Shown: one piece after another, positions 54,093 through 64,000 of the stretch | Numbering within the stretch: the first letter of the stretch is position 1 | Layout: every line of letters begins with the position of its first letter | Assembly: GCA_016699715.1 (NCBI GenBank) | Contig: CP065007.1 | Coordinates: 434,001-498,000 of the forward strand | DNA: 64,000 bases | Direction: 5' to 3' | Source: Candidatus Competibacteraceae bacterium | GTDB taxonomy: Bacteria > Pseudomonadota > Gammaproteobacteria > Competibacterales > Competibacteraceae | The notes under the pieces: generated by a model | The model's database searches: none | Told to the model about the DNA's origin: nothing | Seen by the model: only the letters and a program-made list of their open reading frames with translations | Translations under genes and position numbers: made by a program

Positions 54093-54566
54093 ATGTCCGC
54101 CAATAATCCCTTCAATCCCTTCGCCAATATGGATTTCAGCAAGTTCGATTTCAGCAAGTTCGATGTGAGCAAGATGCTGGGCGACATCAAGATCCCCGGC
54201 TTCGACATGAGCGCCATGATGGATGCCCAGCGCAAGAACATCGAAGCGCTGACCGCCGCCAATCAGGCCGCGGTGCAGGGTATGCAGGCGGTGGCGCAGC
54301 GCCAGGCTGAAATTCTCAGCCAGGCCATGAGCGAAGTGTCCTCCGTCGCCCAGCAACTGGCCAGCGCGGGTAGCAACCCCCAGGAAATGACCACCAAGCA
54401 GGCCGAATTGGCCCGCAAGGCGTTCGAGCAGGCGCTGGCCAACATGCGCGAACTGGCCGAGATGGTTAGCAAGTCCAACACCGATGCGTTCGCCATCATC
54501 AATAAGCGCGTCACCGAAAGCCTGCAGGAACTGAAGGGCTTGGTGCCCACCCCTGGGGCCAAGTAA
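54093..54566 (+). CDS. Phasin (PHA granule-associated protein)
   Basis: 157 residues from ATG 54093, with GAGGAGAG upstream. The Phasin_2 family core is helical: DAQRKNIEALTAANQAAVQGMQAVAQRQAEI, then ELARKAFEQALANMRELAEMVSKSNTDAF and the RVTESLQELKGL end. It coats polyhydroxyalkanoate granules. The N-terminus has two exact 15-base repeats (54132-54146, 54147-54161) plus a variant third copy, encoding DFSKF-DFSKF-DVSKM. phaC follows 170 bases downstream after a terminator. Confidence 0.93.
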   Translation: MSANNPFNPFANMDFSKFDFSKFDVSKMLGDIKIPGFDMSAMMDAQRKNIEALTAANQAAVQGMQAVAQRQAEILSQAMSEVSSVAQQLASAGSNPQEMTTKQAELARKAFEQALANMRELAEMVSKSNTDAFAIINKRVTESLQELKGLVPTPGAK

Positions 54567-54596
54567 GGCATAAACTATTTAGTGTCATTACGCGGG

Positions 54597-54648
54597 TGGA
54601 CAGGCCATGCGGAGTTTCCGCGATGGCCTGTCCGCTCGTTATTTTTAG
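54597..54648 (+). terminator. Hairpin terminator between phasin gene and phaC
   Basis: Strong interrupted stem (GGACAGGCCA with TGGCCTGTCC, plus inner GCGG/CCGC), followed by TTATTTTTAG. It separates the phasin transcript from phaC, which must have its own promoter. Confidence 0.82.
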
Positions 54649-54736
54649 GCCGTCGCTGATGACGCTGGATAATAAGCGTGGCTAAAATAAACAGGCATTG
54701 TCCAGCGAACCACCATAACGACGAGAGGAATTACGC

Positions 54737-56551
54737 ATGGCTGAGCAGAAAACCCCAGAACTCAAGGTACCGGAAATCAAGATGCCCGATCCGGCACAGA
54801 TGGCCCAGCTTTTCTCGCATGTGGCCGAGAAGAGCCAGGTGATCGTCAAGGAATTCCTGAACCGCCAGAAGGACAGTGGCGCGCTTGACATGCAGGACAA
54901 GATGGTTCTCGGCAAGTCCTTCATGGAGATGACCCAAAAGATCATGGCCGACCCGGCCAAGCTGGCCAAGGCGCAGATGGCGCTGTGGCAGAATTATCTG
55001 GAGCTGTGGCAGAAGACCCTGCCGGCGATGTTTGGCCAGCCAACGGAAGCCGTGGTACGCGAGCAGAAGGGCGACAAGCGCTTCAAGCATGACGACTGGC
55101 AGGACAACATCCTGTTTTCCTACATCAAGCAGTCCTACCTGCTGGCCGCCGGCTGGATTCAGGACATGGTCGCCGACGTCGAGGGCTTCGACGACAAGAC
55201 CAAGAAGAAGCTGATGTTCTACACCCGCCAGTTCATTGATGCCATGGCGCCCAGCAACTTCGCGCTGACCAATCCGGAAGTGGTGCGCGCCACCATCGAA
55301 TCCGGCGGCGAGAACCTGATCAACGGCCTGAAGAACATGCTCGGAGATCTCGAGCGCGGCAAGGGCAAGCTCAGCATCCGCATGACCGACCTCGATGCGT
55401 TCGAGTTGGGCAAGAACGTTGCCACCACGCCCGGCAAGGTCGTCTATCAGAACGAGATGATCCAGTTGCTGCAGTACGATCCCAGCACGCCGGATGTGTT
55501 CAAGAAGCCGTTGCTGATTTTCCCGCCGTGGATCAACAAGTTCTACATCATGGATCTGCGGCCGAAGAATTCCCTGATCAAGTGGGCGGTGGATCAGGGA
55601 TTCACGGTGTTTTTGATGTCCTGGATCAACCCGGACGAGAAGATGGCCGACAAGGCCTTCGACGACTATCTCAAGGATGGGCCGCTGGCGGCGCTGGACG
55701 CCATCGAACAGGCCACCGGCGAGCACGAAGTCAATGCGCTGGGTTACTGCCTGGGCGGTACCCTGCTGGCGGTCACCAACGCCTATCTGGCGGCGCAGGG
55801 CGATCCGCGCATCAGCTCCGGCACCCACCTGACCACCATGCTGGATTTCGCCCAGCCGGGCGAGTTGGAGGTGTTCATCGAGGAAGAGCAGATCTCCTCG
55901 CTGGAGAAGCGGATGGAGCAGCGTGGCTTTCTCGACGGCAGCGAGATGGCGACCACCTTCAGCATGCTGCGCGCCAACGATCTGATCTGGTCGTTCTTCA
56001 TCAACAATTACCTGCTCGGCAAGGACCCGTTCCCGTTCGACCTGCTGTACTGGAACTCGGATTCCACCCGCATGCCGGCGCGGATGCACAGCTTCTACCT
56101 GCGCAACATGTACCAGCATAACCGGCTCAAGGATCCGGGTGGCATCACCCTGCTGGGTACGCCCATCGATCTGGGTAAGGTCAAGGTTCCGACCTACTTC
56201 CTGTCGGCGATCGAGGACCATATTGCCCCCTGGAAGTCCAATTACGCGGGTACCTTGCTGTTCAGCGGGCCGGTGAAGTTCGTGCTGAGCGGCTCCGGTC
56301 ACATTGCCGGCCCGATCAATCCGCCGGCGGCCAACAAGTACTTCTTCTGGACCAATCCCAAGCACATCGCCGATCCGGATGAGTGGCTGAAGGAAGCCAA
56401 GCAGACCGAAGGTTCCTGGTGGCCGGATTGGTACAAGTGGTTGAGCAAGAACTCGGGTGAGAAGATACCGGCTCGCGTGCCCGGTACCGGCAAGCTGCCG
56501 GTGATCGAGGATGCGCCGGGTTCCTACGTCAAAATGCGTTTGGTGAAATAA
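54737..56551 (+). CDS. phaC: Poly(3-hydroxyalkanoate) synthase, class I
   Basis: 604 residues with AGAGGAATTACGC upstream. It polymerises hydroxyacyl-CoA into storage polyester. The N-terminal PhaC_N domain (about 60-230) is followed by the alpha/beta-hydrolase domain with the lipase-like box GYCLGG (nucleophile Cys338), Asp in SAIEDHIAPW and His in SGSGHIAGPINPP. Size and a single subunit indicate class I rather than the PhaC-PhaE class III type. phaA, phaB and phaR are not in the window. Confidence 0.96.
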   Translation: MAEQKTPELKVPEIKMPDPAQMAQLFSHVAEKSQVIVKEFLNRQKDSGALDMQDKMVLGKSFMEMTQKIMADPAKLAKAQMALWQNYLELWQKTLPAMFGQPTEAVVREQKGDKRFKHDDWQDNILFSYIKQSYLLAAGWIQDMVADVEGFDDKTKKKLMFYTRQFIDAMAPSNFALTNPEVVRATIESGGENLINGLKNMLGDLERGKGKLSIRMTDLDAFELGKNVATTPGKVVYQNEMIQLLQYDPSTPDVFKKPLLIFPPWINKFYIMDLRPKNSLIKWAVDQGFTVFLMSWINPDEKMADKAFDDYLKDGPLAALDAIEQATGEHEVNALGYCLGGTLLAVTNAYLAAQGDPRISSGTHLTTMLDFAQPGELEVFIEEEQISSLEKRMEQRGFLDGSEMATTFSMLRANDLIWSFFINNYLLGKDPFPFDLLYWNSDSTRMPARMHSFYLRNMYQHNRLKDPGGITLLGTPIDLGKVKVPTYFLSAIEDHIAPWKSNYAGTLLFSGPVKFVLSGSGHIAGPINPPAANKYFFWTNPKHIADPDEWLKEAKQTEGSWWPDWYKWLSKNSGEKIPARVPGTGKLPVIEDAPGSYVKMRLVK

Positions 56552-56577
56552 TCCCCCGCCACTCGTTTGCTAAACCC

Positions 56578-56616
56578 CTCAAACGGTCACCGCGATAGCG
56601 GTGGCCGTTTATGTTT
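56578..56616 (+). terminator. Terminator after phaC
   Basis: Thirteen-base stem AAACGGTCACCGC / GCGGTGGCCGTTT with one G-T pair and a GATA loop, then TATGTTTTA. It is 26 bases after the stop. Confidence 0.75.
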
Positions 56617-56642
56617 TATGGCGTATGGCAAGGCTGGAACCC

Positions 56643-57110
56643 ATGAGCAAATTTGTCGAGTGGTCTAACGATCTCAGCGTGGGTATCGAGGAAATCGATG
56701 CCCAACACAAGGTGCTGGTGGATTTGCTGAATCAAATGCACGAGGCGATCCAGCAACGGCACGCCACGCAAGTGACCAGCAGCATCATCGATCAATTGGG
56801 CGAGTACACCCGGGTGCATTTCGCCGTTGAAGAGAGCCTGATGCGCATTCTGCATTATCCAGAGTATGAACGGCACAAGGAGGAACACGAACAGCTGATC
56901 GAGCAACTGTCCGAACTGCGCGCGAAGCTGGATACGGGGAAAAGCTCGATCAGCTTCGAACTGGCGCATTTTATGAGGACGTGGCTGACCCAGCACATCA
57001 TGGAATCCGACAGGCGCTACACCAGTCATTTTTTGGCTCAAGGCATCCGGCCCGAATTATCGGACGGTTCCTGGGCAAAACGATTTTGGCATTCGCTGCG
57101 GAGTCCTTGA
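56643..57110 (+). CDS. Bacteriohemerythrin
   Basis: 155 residues from ATG 56643. Four-helix diiron oxygen-binding protein. Ligands are visible in order: His in DAQHK, His and Glu in VHFAVEE, His in ERHKEEH, and His with Asp in TQHIMESDRRY. The WSNDLSVGIEEIDAQH start is typical. It may deliver or sense oxygen, in line with a facultative life style. It has a strong terminator and stands alone. Confidence 0.93.
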   Translation: MSKFVEWSNDLSVGIEEIDAQHKVLVDLLNQMHEAIQQRHATQVTSSIIDQLGEYTRVHFAVEESLMRILHYPEYERHKEEHEQLIEQLSELRAKLDTGKSSISFELAHFMRTWLTQHIMESDRRYTSHFLAQGIRPELSDGSWAKRFWHSLRSP

Positions 57111-57145
57111 GCGCGGGCGGGACCTGTTTTTTGATGCGAAAACCA

Positions 57146-57181
57146 AAAACCGGTTGCACATTGAGTGCAACCGGTTTTTTC
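57146..57181 (+). terminator. Terminator after the bacteriohemerythrin gene
   Basis: Near-perfect stem (AAACCGGTTGCAC / GTGCAACCGGTTT) with a five-base loop and a six-T tail. With A-runs before it, it may also serve pccA on the other strand. Confidence 0.93.
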
Positions 57182-57232
57182 AACGGTGCCGAGGCACGCG
57201 GCCGCCTTTGATCGGGTCGGCCGCGCGGCCGA

Positions 57233-59218
57233 TCATTCGAACTCGATGATCGCCTGATCGACGGCTAGGCTATCGCCGGGCGCCGCCAGAATCTTGGCGA
57301 CTTTGGCGTCGCTGTCGGCGCGTAGCACATTCTCCATCTTCATCGCCTCAATGACCGCCAATTCCTCGCCGGCCTTGACCGCCTGGCCAAGCTGGACGCT
57401 GAGTTTGGTCAGCAGACCGGGCATCGGCGACATCAGGAACTTGGAGAGATCCGGTGGCGCCTTGATGGGCATCAGTGCTTGCAATTCGGCCACCATGGGC
57501 GATAGCACCATCACATCGGCCTGCGAACCCCAGTGGAACAGCCGGTAAACCATGTCGCGGCGCTCGACCTGAATGCAGATCTCGGTGCCGTTCAGGGTGC
57601 CTTTGAATAGCGGATAACCGAACTGCCATGCGCTGCGCACCTGATAGTTTTCGCCCATGTACTCCACATCGTAGCCACCTTCCGCGGGGTCGACGTGCAC
57701 CGGGTGTTGTTTGTCGCCCATCAGCACGACCCAGTCGTTTTTGACGACACGCTCATGGCCGAGCAGTTGACCGCTGATCTCGGCGGCGCGATCCAGGTAG
57801 CGACGATGCAGGAAGGCGGCGACCGAGATCAGCAATGCCGGATCGTCGTGCGGCACGTCGGTGGCATGGAAGCCGTTCGGATACTCTTCGGCGATCATGT
57901 TGGTGCTGATCCGCCCGGTCATGAACCGGGTATGCACCATCAATGCCGCCAGGAAGCTGATATTGTGGGCCACCCCGCGAATGAAAAACTCGTTGAGGGC
58001 GTCGCGCATGTGGGCGATGGCGCGATCGCGGGTCGATCCGTAGGTGATCAACTTGGCGATCATCGGATCGTAGTACATCGAGACTTCGCTGCCTTCGTAG
58101 ATGCCGGTATCGACCCGTACCACTTCGGTTTCCTTGGGCGGCATGTACTTGACCAGGCGACCGATGGAGGGCAGGAAGTTGCGGAACGGATCTTCGGCAT
58201 AGACGCGGGCTTCGATCGCCCAGCCCTTGAGCTTGATCTCCTCCTGGGTGAAGCCCAATTTTTCGCCAGCGGCCACGCGGATCATCTGCTCGACCAGATC
58301 CAGCCCGGTGATGTACTCGGTGACTGGGTGCTCGACCTGCAAGCGGGTGTTCATCTCCAGGAAGTAGAAGTTGCGCTTGGAATCGACGATGAACTCGACG
58401 GTGCCAGCGGATTGATAATCCACCGCGCGGGACAGCGCCACCGCCTGTTCGCCCATCGCCCGGCGGGTCTTTTCATCCAGAAACGGTGAAGGCGCTTCCT
58501 CGATCACCTTTTGATGACGGCGTTGCAGCGAGCATTCGCGCTCGCCCAGGTAAACGATATTGCCGAAACTGTCGCCCAGTACCTGAATTTCGATATGGCG
58601 CGGTTCTTCAATATATTTTTCGATAAATATCCGGTCGTCGCCAAACGAAGAGCGTGCTTCGTTGCTGGTGCGTTCGAAACCGTCGGCGCACTCGGCGTCG
58701 TTCCAGGCGATGCGCATGCCCTTGCCGCCACCGCCGGCACTGGCCTTGAGCATCACCGGATAGCCGATGCTCTGGGCGATCTCCAGAGCATGAGCCGTAT
58801 CGCGAATGACGTCGGTGTGGCCGGGCACCGTGTTGACGTCGGCTTCCTTGGCCAGTTTCTTGGAAGTGATCTTGTCGCCCATCGCTTCAATGGCGCGCAC
58901 CTTCGGGCCGATGAACGCAATCCCTTCCTTCTCCAGCGCCTCGCAGAAAGCCGCGCGTTCGGACAGAAAACCGTAGCCCGGATGGACCGCGTCCGCGCCG
59001 GTATCCTTGCAGGCCTGGAGAATACGCTCCATCACCAGATAGCTTTGGGCCGTCGGCGGTGGGCCGATCAAGACCGCTTCGTCGGCCATTTCCACATGTA
59101 GCGCGTCTCGATCCGCCTCGGAATAGACCGCTACGGTCTTGATGCCCATCTTGCGGGCGGTTTTGATCACGCGGCAGGCGATTTCGCCACGGTTGGCAAT
59201 CAGAATTTTCTTAAACAT
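57233..59218 (-). CDS. pccA: Propionyl-CoA carboxylase alpha (biotin carboxylase) subunit
   Basis: 661 residues from ATG 59218, with AGGGAGAAG upstream. Biotin carboxylase domain (about 1-450) with the ATP-grasp KASAGGGGKGM loop, EMNTRLQVEHPVTE and the RHIEIQ motif. A middle BT domain follows. A C-terminal biotinyl domain carries EAMKMEN, the biotinylated Lys being about 30 residues from the end. With pccB it makes methylmalonyl-CoA from propionyl-CoA. A related acyl-CoA carboxylase specificity cannot be excluded. Confidence 0.93.
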   Translation of the reverse strand: MFKKILIANRGEIACRVIKTARKMGIKTVAVYSEADRDALHVEMADEAVLIGPPPTAQSYLVMERILQACKDTGADAVHPGYGFLSERAAFCEALEKEGIAFIGPKVRAIEAMGDKITSKKLAKEADVNTVPGHTDVIRDTAHALEIAQSIGYPVMLKASAGGGGKGMRIAWNDAECADGFERTSNEARSSFGDDRIFIEKYIEEPRHIEIQVLGDSFGNIVYLGERECSLQRRHQKVIEEAPSPFLDEKTRRAMGEQAVALSRAVDYQSAGTVEFIVDSKRNFYFLEMNTRLQVEHPVTEYITGLDLVEQMIRVAAGEKLGFTQEEIKLKGWAIEARVYAEDPFRNFLPSIGRLVKYMPPKETEVVRVDTGIYEGSEVSMYYDPMIAKLITYGSTRDRAIAHMRDALNEFFIRGVAHNISFLAALMVHTRFMTGRISTNMIAEEYPNGFHATDVPHDDPALLISVAAFLHRRYLDRAAEISGQLLGHERVVKNDWVVLMGDKQHPVHVDPAEGGYDVEYMGENYQVRSAWQFGYPLFKGTLNGTEICIQVERRDMVYRLFHWGSQADVMVLSPMVAELQALMPIKAPPDLSKFLMSPMPGLLTKLSVQLGQAVKAGEELAVIEAMKMENVLRADSDAKVAKILAAPGDSLAVDQAIIEFE

Positions 59219-59232
59219 GTCTCGCTTCTCCC

Positions 59233-60765
<1,533 letters not shown>

Positions 60766-61179
60766 GAACGCTCTCTCCTTACTGATATCGGACGCCGCGG
60801 TTGAACTGGCGACGACGGGAGCTTAAAGGCTCGCCCAAAAGAGGGGGCGGGCCGGATGGAAACCGGGTAGTGTTTCGGAAATAGATAGCCAAGGCGTTAA
60901 TGTTGTTCGTTTTTTGGACGGATTCGCGACCAGCGAAGCTGCTGGGCGCCCGTATTAGCTTCGCCAATTATAATAAGGTTTTTGGCGATTCCGCGCTATG
61001 CGCGTGGGCCTAATTTTAACGGGTGCCCGCGAACCGCCCGCGCCTCATGGGCGGGGGCGGGGATCGTCGTCGCGTCGAGGTCAGGGTCGAAACAGAGCAA
61101 GCCTACCGTGGCTCCGGCTGAATCGGCGGATGCGTTTCGAGCCTCTGGCCGTTCGAGGAAAACGTTGCGGGGGCGGCGT
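60766..61179. other. Intergenic region upstream of pccBA
   Basis: 414 bases between pccB (start side) and the end of the Nif3-like gene. Short frames here have no recognisable homology. A TATAAT-like box lies near 60968-60973 and reads nearly the same on both strands, but no matching -35 was found. It must hold the pccBA promoter. Confidence 0.4.
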
Positions 61180-61938
61180 TCAAACCGGGTTGTCGATATC
61201 GACGAACGTGAATCGCAGGCCAAATGCTTGTGCCAGATGCGCGCCCAGCGCCCGCACTCCGTAGCGCTCGGTGGCGTGGTGACCGGCGGCAAAGAAGTGC
61301 AGGCCGTTTTCGCGGGCGAAATGGACGGTCTGTTCCGAGGCCTCGCCGGTCAGGAAGGCGTCCGCGCCCGCTTGGTGGGCGGTGGCGATGAAGGATTGCG
61401 CGCCGCCGGTGCACCAGGCCAGTTGGCGGATCGGCGCGTCGTTGCCGGCGATGTACAAGGGTTGTCGGCCGAGCCGGGTGGCCAGGTGGGTGGCGAATTC
61501 CGTGCCACCGATCGGCGCGATCGGCTCGCCCAGCATCACCAGGCCAGGCGTGCGGCCGTCGCCGCCAATGGTGCCGGTGACGGTTAGATCCAGCACCCGG
61601 GCAAGCTGGGCGTTGTTGCCGAGTTCCGGGTGGGCATCCAGCGGCAGATGATAGGCAAGCAAGCCAATGTCGTGGCGGAGCAGGGCGGTGATCCGTCGGT
61701 ACTTCATGCCGGTCAGGCAGGGATCTTCGCCCTTCCAGAAATAGCCGTGATGCACCAGCACGGCATCCGCTCCTTGTTCCACCGCCGCGTCCAGCAGCGC
61801 CTGACAGGCGGTGACGCCGCCGACCAGCGCGCGGATCTCCGTCCGGCCTTCGACCTGCAAGCCGTTCGGGCAGTAGTCGCTGAAGCGGTCGATGGCCAGC
61901 AGGCGGTTGGTGTAGGCGACCAGTTCGCGCAGTTGCAT
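61180..61938 (-). CDS. Nif3-like dinuclear metal-centre protein (YbgI/DUF34 family)
   Basis: 252 residues. Family motifs: the start LRELVAYTNRLLAIDRFSDYCPNGLQVEG, metal-ligand His pair in VLVHHGYFWKG, HLPLDAHPELGNNAQLAR, and the C-terminal TGEASEQTVHFARENGLHFFAAGHHATERYG. Length matches E. coli YbgI. The family is widely conserved; proposed roles (GTP cyclohydrolase I-type, metal insertase) remain unsettled. hisC stops 4 bases upstream, so they are co-transcribed. Confidence 0.93.
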   Translation of the reverse strand: MQLRELVAYTNRLLAIDRFSDYCPNGLQVEGRTEIRALVGGVTACQALLDAAVEQGADAVLVHHGYFWKGEDPCLTGMKYRRITALLRHDIGLLAYHLPLDAHPELGNNAQLARVLDLTVTGTIGGDGRTPGLVMLGEPIAPIGGTEFATHLATRLGRQPLYIAGNDAPIRQLAWCTGGAQSFIATAHQAGADAFLTGEASEQTVHFARENGLHFFAAGHHATERYGVRALGAHLAQAFGLRFTFVDIDNPV

Positions 61939-61942
61939 GGGT

Positions 61943-63064
61943 TCAGTCCTTCGCCAGGATTTCGGCGAGCGCGGCGAGCAACGCGACGTTCTGATCCGGG
62001 TGGCCGACCGTGATGCGCAAAAATTGCTCGATGCGCGGTTGCTGGAAATGCCGCACGATCACCTGGCGTTTGCGTAAAGCGGCGGCCAGCGCGGCGGCAG
62101 CACGCGCCGGGTGGCGGGCGAACACGAAATTCGCCGCCGAGGGCAGCACCTCGAAACCGAGTCGCTCCAGCGCCGCGACCAGTTCGAGGCGGCTGGCGAT
62201 TACCGCCCGTCGGGTGCGCTCGAAGTGCTCGCGGTCCTCGAACGCGGCCACCGCTCCGGCGATGGCCAGCCGGTCCAGCGGATAGGAGTTGAAGCTATTC
62301 TTGACTCGCTCCAGGGCTTCGATCAACCCCGCGTGGCCGACCGCCAGCCCCACCCGCAGTCCGGCCAACGAGCGCGCCTTGGACAAGGTCTGCACCACCA
62401 ATAGATTCGGATGGCGATCCACCAGGGCGATGGCGGTGTCGCCGCCGAAGTCGATGTAGGCTTCGTCCACCACCACCACCGAATCGCGGTTGCGCTCCAG
62501 CAGCCACGCGATGTCGGCCAGCGGCAGCAGACGGCCGGTGGGCGCGTTCGGATTGGCGAAGATGATGCCGCCGTTTGGCCGCGCGTAATCGGCGACCCGC
62601 AGCGTGAAGTCCTCGGCCAGCGGCACAGTGACGAAATCGATGCCGTACAGCCCGCAGTAGACCGGGTAAAAGCTGTAGGTGATATCCGGGAACAGCAGCG
62701 GCGCCGGATGGTGGAGCAGGGCCTGAAAGGCCAGGGCCAGCACTTCGTCCGAGCCGTTGCCGACGAACACCTGTGTCGGCGCGACGGCGTAGTAATCGGC
62801 GATGGCCTGCTTCAATCGCTCGGCATTCGGGTCCGGGTACAGGCGCAGGGCCTCGGACAGTTCGGCGCGGATCGCGTCCAGCACCTTGGGTGATGGGCCG
62901 TAGGGGTTTTCGTTGGTGTTGAGCTTGACCAGGTGGCTCAGCTTCGGTTGTTCTCCCGGTACATAGGGCGTGAGCCGGTGCACCACGGGGCTCCAGTAAG
63001 CATTGAGCGGGCGGGCGGACGCGGTCTCGGCGGTCTCGGCGGTCTCGGCGGTCTCGGCGGTCAT
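61943..63064 (-). CDS. hisC: Histidinol-phosphate aminotransferase
   Basis: 373 residues. PLP fold-type I aminotransferase of histidine synthesis. Motifs are NTNENPYGPSP (about 48-58), VGNGSDEVL, NPNAPTGRLL and the PLP Lys in VQTLSKARSLAGLRVG. It has an odd Thr/Ala/Glu N-terminus (AETAETAETAET) encoded by four and a half copies of a 9-base repeat at 63021-63062, absent from normal HisC. A later start would remove it, but no clear alternative is visible. The EEP gene lies upstream on the same strand. Confidence 0.92.
   Translation of the reverse strand: MTAETAETAETAETASARPLNAYWSPVVHRLTPYVPGEQPKLSHLVKLNTNENPYGPSPKVLDAIRAELSEALRLYPDPNAERLKQAIADYYAVAPTQVFVGNGSDEVLALAFQALLHHPAPLLFPDITYSFYPVYCGLYGIDFVTVPLAEDFTLRVADYARPNGGIIFANPNAPTGRLLPLADIAWLLERNRDSVVVVDEAYIDFGGDTAIALVDRHPNLLVVQTLSKARSLAGLRVGLAVGHAGLIEALERVKNSFNSYPLDRLAIAGAVAAFEDREHFERTRRAVIASRLELVAALERLGFEVLPSAANFVFARHPARAAAALAAALRKRQVIVRHFQQPRIEQFLRITVGHPDQNVALLAALAEILAKD
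63021..63062 (-). repeat. 9-base tandem repeat in the hisC N-terminus
   Basis: Unit GCGGTCTCG in four perfect copies plus a partial fifth, directly after the hisC start. Unit length is a multiple of three, so copy-number change would keep the frame. Confidence 0.95.
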
Positions 63065-63136
63065 GGCAAGTGGGCTTCGATGGGTGGGGTGAGAGACAGG
63101 GGTAGCCGGTCGGTGTCCGATCCGCGCTCGGCGCGC

Positions 63137-64000
63137 TCAAGCGCAATCCAGGTTCGCCCACGCCGGGAGTCGCGCCAATACCGGATCGTGATCGCTGGCT
63201 GGTTCCGGTTTGCCGGGGCCGGCGTTGCTGTTGACGTGGGGGATATGCGCCGCCGCTCCGGGTCGCAGCGCGGGGCTGATCAAAATATGATCCAGCGCCT
63301 GCGGTTGGCCGCCGTGCCGACGGGTGTAGCCTTGTCCGCGCGGCAGATCCTCCAGCAGGTTATGAAACAGATCGCCCTTGAGGACTTTCAGGGTCTTGGA
63401 ACCCGGTACGTCGTTCAAGTCGCCGAGCACCACGATCGCCGCCCGCGGGTCGCAAGCCAGCAGATCGGCGGCGAAATAATGGACGATTTCGGCTTGGGCG
63501 TGTCGCTGCTTCTTGGCGTAATCTTCCTCGCGGCGGGTGAGCGAGCGCATGGATTTGAAATGGCAGACGATGACGAACAGCTTTTGCCCGCGTAGCTCGA
63601 ACTCCGCCGCCAGCGTCTTGCGGCTGGGCACCCAGTGATGGTGGCCATCGCCGGCAAAGGCCGGATGCAGAGGGGCGATGCGGCCGGGGTTGAGCGTCAG
63701 GCTGGGACGGCCGCCGTTGAGGCGGATACCGATGCCGTCCTCCGGACCGGCGCGGCCCCGGTCGGGAAAACCGACCCGCAGCGGGTCGAAGAGCAGCCCG
63801 ACCCGAATATTGGCGCCGGCCATGCCGCCGTCCCGGTGGACTAGCGGTGGGACCTCCCGAAACTCGTAGCGAGGACCACCGGCATCGACGATGGCGGCGC
63901 TCAACGCCTGATAGGCCAAGTCGGCCGGCACCCGTCCATCCGGCGCCGGTGGGGTTTCCGCCATGATCTCCTGCACCGCCAGAATATCCGGTCCGCCCAG
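63137..64000 (-). CDS. Endonuclease/exonuclease/phosphatase-family protein (5' end outside window)
   Basis: At least 287 residues; the frame continues through the right edge. The edge sequence translates to PDILAVQEIM, the first EEP metal-binding motif (catalytic Glu). Further motifs are FVIVCHFKS, VVLGDLNDVPGS and the C-terminal SDHDPVLA. This is the Mg-dependent phosphodiesterase/nuclease fold. A signal sequence cannot be judged because the N-terminus is missing. Substrate is unknown. Confidence 0.88.
   Translation of the reverse strand: MGGPDILAVQEIMAETPPAPDGRVPADLAYQALSAAIVDAGGPRYEFREVPPLVHRDGGMAGANIRVGLLFDPLRVGFPDRGRAGPEDGIGIRLNGGRPSLTLNPGRIAPLHPAFAGDGHHHWVPSRKTLAAEFELRGQKLFVIVCHFKSMRSLTRREEDYAKKQRHAQAEIVHYFAADLLACDPRAAIVVLGDLNDVPGSKTLKVLKGDLFHNLLEDLPRGQGYTRRHGGQPQALDHILISPALRPGAAAHIPHVNSNAGPGKPEPASDHDPVLARLPAWANLDCA

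Noticed and set aside
54731..56365. 544-codon minus-strand frame opposite phaC
   Set aside because: Long only because of codon bias of phaC; no ribosome-binding site or domain.

Overview
The window is chromosomal DNA of a GC-rich, polyhydroxyalkanoate (PHA)-storing gammaproteobacterium. It combines a class I PHA synthase and phasin, propionyl-CoA carboxylase, a proton-translocating transhydrogenase, a complete N-type ATPase operon and a BCCT betaine/choline-type transporter. This mix resembles the glycogen/PHA-accumulating Competibacter/Contendobacter lineage; that placement is an inference from gene content, not a search result. The core genes have strong GC bias. The insertion sequences (IS) are visibly AT-richer and stand out as imports.

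Layout. 1-1.9 kb: tail of an unidentified gene, a terminator, and an IS630-family element whose transposase is split by a canonical -1 slippery heptamer. 1.9-4.5 kb: a large secreted PASTA/beta-propeller/chitobiase-C-like protein. 5.0-8.95 kb: aroK-aroB, converging on a hemE-NUDIX-CBS operon. 9.2-12 kb: an orphan LytS/AlgZ-type histidine kinase and an HNH nuclease plus coiled-coil pair. 12.3-16.2 kb: pntAA-pntAB-pntB, queF and a DUF302 gene. 16.4-23.1 kb: the N-ATPase operon atpDCQRBEFAG. 23.1-28 kb: pyrF and an osmolyte-related operon (BCCT transporter, fused double binding-protein lipoprotein, universal stress protein). 28.3-30.2 kb: mobile-DNA hotspot with an intact IS4-family element (perfect inverted repeats, 9-bp target duplication), a MITE-like repeat, a broken IS701-family fragment and tRNA-Asn. 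30.4-33.2 kb: alpha/beta hydrolase, ABM monooxygenase, ubiA, ubiC. 33.5-39.4 kb: a CPA2 antiporter and the central-carbon run tkt-gap-pgk. 39.7-43.8 kb: Gly-rich RRM protein, parE, a secreted Cache protein, a gamma-carbonic-anhydrase-like protein. 43.8-51.2 kb: a MoxR-DUF58-TgpA module interrupted by PAP2, cardiolipin synthase, an unknown small gene and the second MITE copy. 51.3-57.1 kb: pepN, phasin, phaC, bacteriohemerythrin. 57.2-60.8 kb: pccBA. 61.2-64 kb: Nif3-like protein, hisC and an exo/endonuclease/phosphatase gene cut by the right edge.

How the genes fit together. tkt-gap-pgk, PntAB, the ATPase and the PHA genes concern carbon storage, reducing-equivalent balance and membrane energetics. 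Propionyl-CoA carboxylase would handle C3 units from propionate. The BCCT/binding-protein operon suggests osmolyte handling. The items most worth a second look are the OpuAC-TAXI fused lipoprotein beside a BCCT carrier, the PASTA-propeller-chitobiase-C protein, the two-carboxylate c-subunit and 15-residue stalk repeats of the N-ATPase, the TGC/GCA-rich operator-like phasin promoter, and the MITE copy that ends against the tgpA start codon.
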